From: an uncultured Blautia sp.
Lineage (GTDB): Bacteria > Bacillota > Clostridia > Lachnospirales > Lachnospiraceae
Length of the DNA: 6,723 bases
Direction of reading: 5' to 3'
Assembly (NCBI GenBank): GCA_934409175.1
Contig: CAKRVX010000101.1
Span: forward strand, 1-6,723
Shown: piece by piece, positions 3,876-6,723 of the stretch
Position numbering within the stretch: position 1 is the stretch's first letter
Layout: each line of letters opens with the position of its first letter
Notes under the pieces: model-generated
The model's input: the letters and a program-made list of their open reading frames with translations, nothing else
What the model was told of the DNA's origin: nothing
Databases searched by the model: none
Made by a program: the position numbers and the translations under genes

Positions 3876-6031
3876 TGAAACACAGGCTGATTGAAAAGAT
3901 ACCGATACCAACACCCAGACATAAGAGCAAAAAGGACGTCGGAGAAAAGATTGTTGCAAAAGCCCAGTCTGAGAAAGAGTATTTGATCCTGGATCTGTTC
4001 CGGTATAAGAGATATATTGGCCGTTATGTATTAAACACGGAAACAGGGGAACATGCCGGCCGATATGACCAGGAAAACTGGAATGCCCAGAAGCTGATCC
4101 GAATCATGGGATATGATCCGTTATATGAGAGTTTTCTCCATCTCAGAATACTTGAAAAATTTCGGTGGGATACAGAAGAAGATATAGAAACCGTAAAAAA
4201 TGCCGTACAGTCCGTATATTCAGATAAATATCTTCTGTCCAAGATCGTAGTCATGGAAGAGGATTACGATAAAGAAAAACGTCTCCACAGACTCGATAAC
4301 AAATACCGGAAGATCGACCGGCTTATGAAAGGAATTACAAACAATGATGAAGCGTTTAAAGAGTGGCTTTATAAAATCTGCAACACAGAAAGATATCTCT
4401 TCTGGAACAAAGAAAATGACACTTATGGATGCAGTAATTGCGGATCTCAGATACAAGGAAAGAACTTGAATAAACCTAAACAGGGAGAAATCAGAAAATG
4501 CCCGGAATGTGGACAGGCAGCAGTGGTAAAAAAGAGAACACAGCAGATACGGACTAAAACAAGGGTATGCAAGCTAGAACGGGTAACTCCGGAATATGGA
4601 GTAGCCAGACACTATAGAGCAGAGATCGAACACCACATAAATGGCCATCATGTTTTTCTGGAGGAAGGTGTACGCATTCTTTTATATAACAAAGGACAGG
4701 TGAGACCGAATTATATGATCTTTTATAACCAGGACGGGGATATTTATGACTGGAATAACGGACTGACGAGAAGCGACTGGTATACAAGTAACCCACGAAA
4801 TAAACGAATGGATGTTTGCTACCTTTATCCAGAAGGAATTTCTGAAGCGTTAAAAGGAACTGGATATGAATGCATGACAAATGCTTTTGCAGAAATGTCC
4901 AGACAAAAACTCAAGCTGGATTACAATGCCGCTATGGCAGCAGGATACCGGATACGCGGCTTTGGAACAATGATGGAATATTTAGTGAAAGGACGTTTTT
5001 ACAAATTATGTCAGGAAACGGCAAGTTCATGCTGGGCATATAATGGCTCTTATTTAGGACCTTTATCTGCAGATGGAAATAACATTGAAGACGTCATGGG
5101 ACTGAAGGACAAACAGAAGATCAACCGCCTCAGAGATGAGAATGGCGGATGCATCCGCCTGGAATGGCTCAAATATGCGGAAGCCTATGGCTGTAAGATA
5201 CCGAAAAATACTATGGACTATCTGGAAGAAAACGGAATCACGACAAAAGAAATCGAAGAACTTCCGGGTGGAATCACAGCCAAAATGAGCATAGAACAGA
5301 TCGCAAATTATATCCGGAAGCAGGCAGGGAAACATTACAGGACACCACAAAGGGCATTGAGCCAGTGGACGGATTATTTATTCATGTGCAAGGCACAGAA
5401 TAAGAACCTGAATGACGAATTGTTCTATAAGCCCAAAGACCTGAAACAGAGACATGACGAATTAGTAACCGATAAAAAGAAGCTGGATACAGTAAGAAGA
5501 ATGGGTGAAAATCCAGAATTACGGCAGCAGGAAGCACGGATAATGGAAGAAAAGTTTCCTGGAACAACGGAAGTGATGAAAGAAGTAAAGGAAAAATATG
5601 AATTTGCAGCAGAGGGTTACAGGATGATCATGCCGGAAAACCCGGTAGAGATCGTTCAGGAAGGATACGCTCTGCATCACTGCGCCGGAAGTTCCGAGAG
5701 ATATTTTAACCGGATAGAGAACAGGGAGACTTTCATAGGTTTCCTGCGACGGGAGCAGGAACCGGGCATCCCGTTTTATACCATAGAATTTGAGCCAGGT
5801 GGCACGATCCGTCAGAACCGTTCCTACTATGATGAAGAACCGGGGATTGAGGAAATACGTGGTTTCTTGAAGCTGTGGCAGAAAGAGATCAGAAAGAGAC
5901 TTACAGAAGAGGATAAGAAACACGCTGCCAAAAGTGCCATTTTAAGGGAACAGAACATAAAGGAACTTCAGAAAAAACAGAATACATTCGTTCTGAAGAA
6001 ACTGGAAGAAGATTTCATGGAGGCAATATAA
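3875..6031 (+). CDS. PcfJ-like protein with zinc ribbon, 718 aa
   Basis: Related to PcfJ, a protein of the conjugative plasmid pCF10 whose biochemical role is not established; homologues are frequent on ICEs and phages of Firmicutes. A long N-terminal region (1-180) is helical and charged. A four-cysteine zinc ribbon follows (C186-SN-C189 and C209-PE-C212), then a strand-rich middle. The most conserved part is C-terminal: YALHHCAGSSERYFNRI (H601, H602, C603), ETFIGFLRREQEPGIPFYTI and later TIRQNRSYYDEEPGIEE (about 598-660), the L..HC.G..Y..RI......I.F.R......PY.T.E pattern of the family. It ends in a lysine-rich coiled-coil-like tail. The ATG overlaps the upstream stop by one base (TAATG), with GGAGGG 7 nt ahead. 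The zinc ribbon suggests contact with nucleic acid, and the HHC motif could be catalytic; both are inferences. Length is long for the family but shows no sign of damage. Confidence 0.85.
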   Translation: MKHRLIEKIPIPTPRHKSKKDVGEKIVAKAQSEKEYLILDLFRYKRYIGRYVLNTETGEHAGRYDQENWNAQKLIRIMGYDPLYESFLHLRILEKFRWDTEEDIETVKNAVQSVYSDKYLLSKIVVMEEDYDKEKRLHRLDNKYRKIDRLMKGITNNDEAFKEWLYKICNTERYLFWNKENDTYGCSNCGSQIQGKNLNKPKQGEIRKCPECGQAAVVKKRTQQIRTKTRVCKLERVTPEYGVARHYRAEIEHHINGHHVFLEEGVRILLYNKGQVRPNYMIFYNQDGDIYDWNNGLTRSDWYTSNPRNKRMDVCYLYPEGISEALKGTGYECMTNAFAEMSRQKLKLDYNAAMAAGYRIRGFGTMMEYLVKGRFYKLCQETASSCWAYNGSYLGPLSADGNNIEDVMGLKDKQKINRLRDENGGCIRLEWLKYAEAYGCKIPKNTMDYLEENGITTKEIEELPGGITAKMSIEQIANYIRKQAGKHYRTPQRALSQWTDYLFMCKAQNKNLNDELFYKPKDLKQRHDELVTDKKKLDTVRRMGENPELRQQEARIMEEKFPGTTEVMKEVKEKYEFAAEGYRMIMPENPVEIVQEGYALHHCAGSSERYFNRIENRETFIGFLRREQEPGIPFYTIEFEPGGTIRQNRSYYDEEPGIEEIRGFLKLWQKEIRKRLTEEDKKHAAKSAILREQNIKELQKKQNTFVLKKLEEDFMEAI
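6019..6023 (+). promoter_or_regulatory. Shine-Dalgarno site setting the GTG start at 6032
   Basis: GGAGG followed by 8 nt and GTG at 6032, directly after the PcfJ-like stop. The in-frame ATG at 6041 would be 17 nt away, so GTG is preferred. Confidence 0.65.
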
Positions 6032-6723
6032 GTGGAAAACATGACAATAGACTATCAGGGATTTAAAAGAGACACAGATCTTGCAGTGGAAAAGATAAGG
6101 ACCGGGGCAATGACTATGGTGCAGGGTGCCGTAGAGCTGGGATATCAGCTTAAAGTCGCAAGAGACACGGGAGTCCTTCAGGAATCCGGTTATAGCTCCA
6201 TGGGTGAATTTGCCCGTGCAGAATATGGATTACGCCCGGACCAGACGACACGATACATGCAGCTCAATGATAAATACTCAGAAGATGGATATTCCAGAAG
6301 ACTGAAAGAAAAATATACCGGCATAGGCAAAACAATCCTGATGGAAATGCTGACACTTCCGGACATTATAAGTGATGAGATTACAGAGAACTTTTCCAAA
6401 GAAGATGTAAGAGCCTTAAGTGCGGAACTGAAAGAGGAAAATGAAGTCACGGATCTGGAAGTGATGATGGAGGAAACGAATCAGGTACAGGAGGAACTTC
6501 CTTCTATTCTGGAACAGACAGTATTTCAGCTGGGGAAAGACCAACCTCAGATATATATAGATCTGTTCGAAGCTCTTTACATAAATGAAAGCCAGGCAGC
6601 AGCAGAAATCCTGGCTCCGAATGAAGAAAAAATCTATTCCCTTCGCATTCCGGGAACCGGGCGCATGTTTTTATCACTAAAACTAAGCGAACAACAGGTA
6701 AGGCGAACGGACATTGATCAGCC
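6032..6723 (+). CDS. Element-borne protein of unknown function, 3' end cut by window edge
   Basis: The 230 visible codons encode an acidic, helical protein of a type I associate with ICEs and prophages of Lachnospiraceae and relatives, without a proven function. The N-terminus (about 10-45) is a helix ending VELGYQLKVARDTG. Residues 50-82 (ESGYSSMGEFARAEYGLRPD, then QTTRYMQLNDKYS) look like a helix-turn-helix of ParB-like or phage-regulator type. IGKTILMEMLTLPD (98-111) and a DVRALSAELKEENEVTDLEV segment follow. A long Glu/Gln-rich linker leads to a second, more compact part (IYIDLFEALYIN, then IPGTGRMFLSLKLSE). The GTG start at 6032 immediately follows the PcfJ-like stop and has GGAGG 8 nt upstream; ATG 6041 is the alternative. 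Being last in the visible operon, it probably shares regulation with rep. A DNA-binding or partition-related role is possible but unproven. Confidence 0.75.
   Translation, partial: MENMTIDYQGFKRDTDLAVEKIRTGAMTMVQGAVELGYQLKVARDTGVLQESGYSSMGEFARAEYGLRPDQTTRYMQLNDKYSEDGYSRRLKEKYTGIGKTILMEMLTLPDIISDEITENFSKEDVRALSAELKEENEVTDLEVMMEETNQVQEELPSILEQTVFQLGKDQPQIYIDLFEALYINESQAAAEILAPNEEKIYSLRIPGTGRMFLSLKLSEQQVRRTDIDQ

Noticed and set aside
5519..5923. Leftward 134-aa reading frame antisense to the PcfJ-like gene
   Set aside because: It overlaps the most conserved part of the PcfJ-like protein and has the Phe/Leu-rich look of an antisense shadow.

Overview
The window looks like the early control and replication region of an integrated mobile element, a temperate phage, phage-plasmid or integrative conjugative element, from a gut Firmicute. 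Lachnospiraceae is my best guess. The basis is codon use (AGA, ATA, GGA, CCG), strong AGGAGG-type ribosome binding sites, TTG and GTG starts, and protein families I associate with such elements. No integrase, attachment site, capsid gene, relaxase or type IV secretion gene is visible, so the class of element is not settled.

Bases 1-716 form a genetic switch. A leftward XRE repressor, cut by the left edge and starting with TTG at 268, faces a rightward 66-aa Cro-like protein starting with GTG at 516. The AT-rich gap of about 250 bp holds six copies of a 16-bp dyad (NNNGA-W6-TCNNN, best copy CATGA-A6-TCATG). Their centre-to-centre spacings are close to whole helical turns. Two promoter-like elements with good -35 boxes point towards each other, and a perfect 11-bp AT-only palindrome lies midway between them.

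Bases 717-1443 carry small rightward genes: a doubtful 23-aa peptide, a 51-aa protein, a 43-aa membrane peptide and a 69-aa charged protein. None has a function I recognise.

Bases 1444-1646 are non-coding and rich in structure. Four inverted repeats follow one another, including a long imperfect hairpin with 18 pairs, and end about 40 bp before the replication gene. This is the best candidate for a rolling-circle origin or a structured leader RNA.

Bases 1647-6723 are one tightly packed rightward operon. It encodes a HUH-type rolling-circle Rep, an RNase H-like protein without most catalytic acids, a probable PcfK-like (AcrIIA9-related) protein, a DUF7666-like protein, a PcfJ-like protein with a zinc ribbon, and the start of an element-borne protein of unknown function. 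Gene borders are 1-bp overlaps or gaps of at most 18 bp, so the products are probably made together. My inference is that the switch decides between dormancy and expression of this replication and transfer module. The roles of the PcfK, DUF7666 and PcfJ proteins are not known from the sequence.
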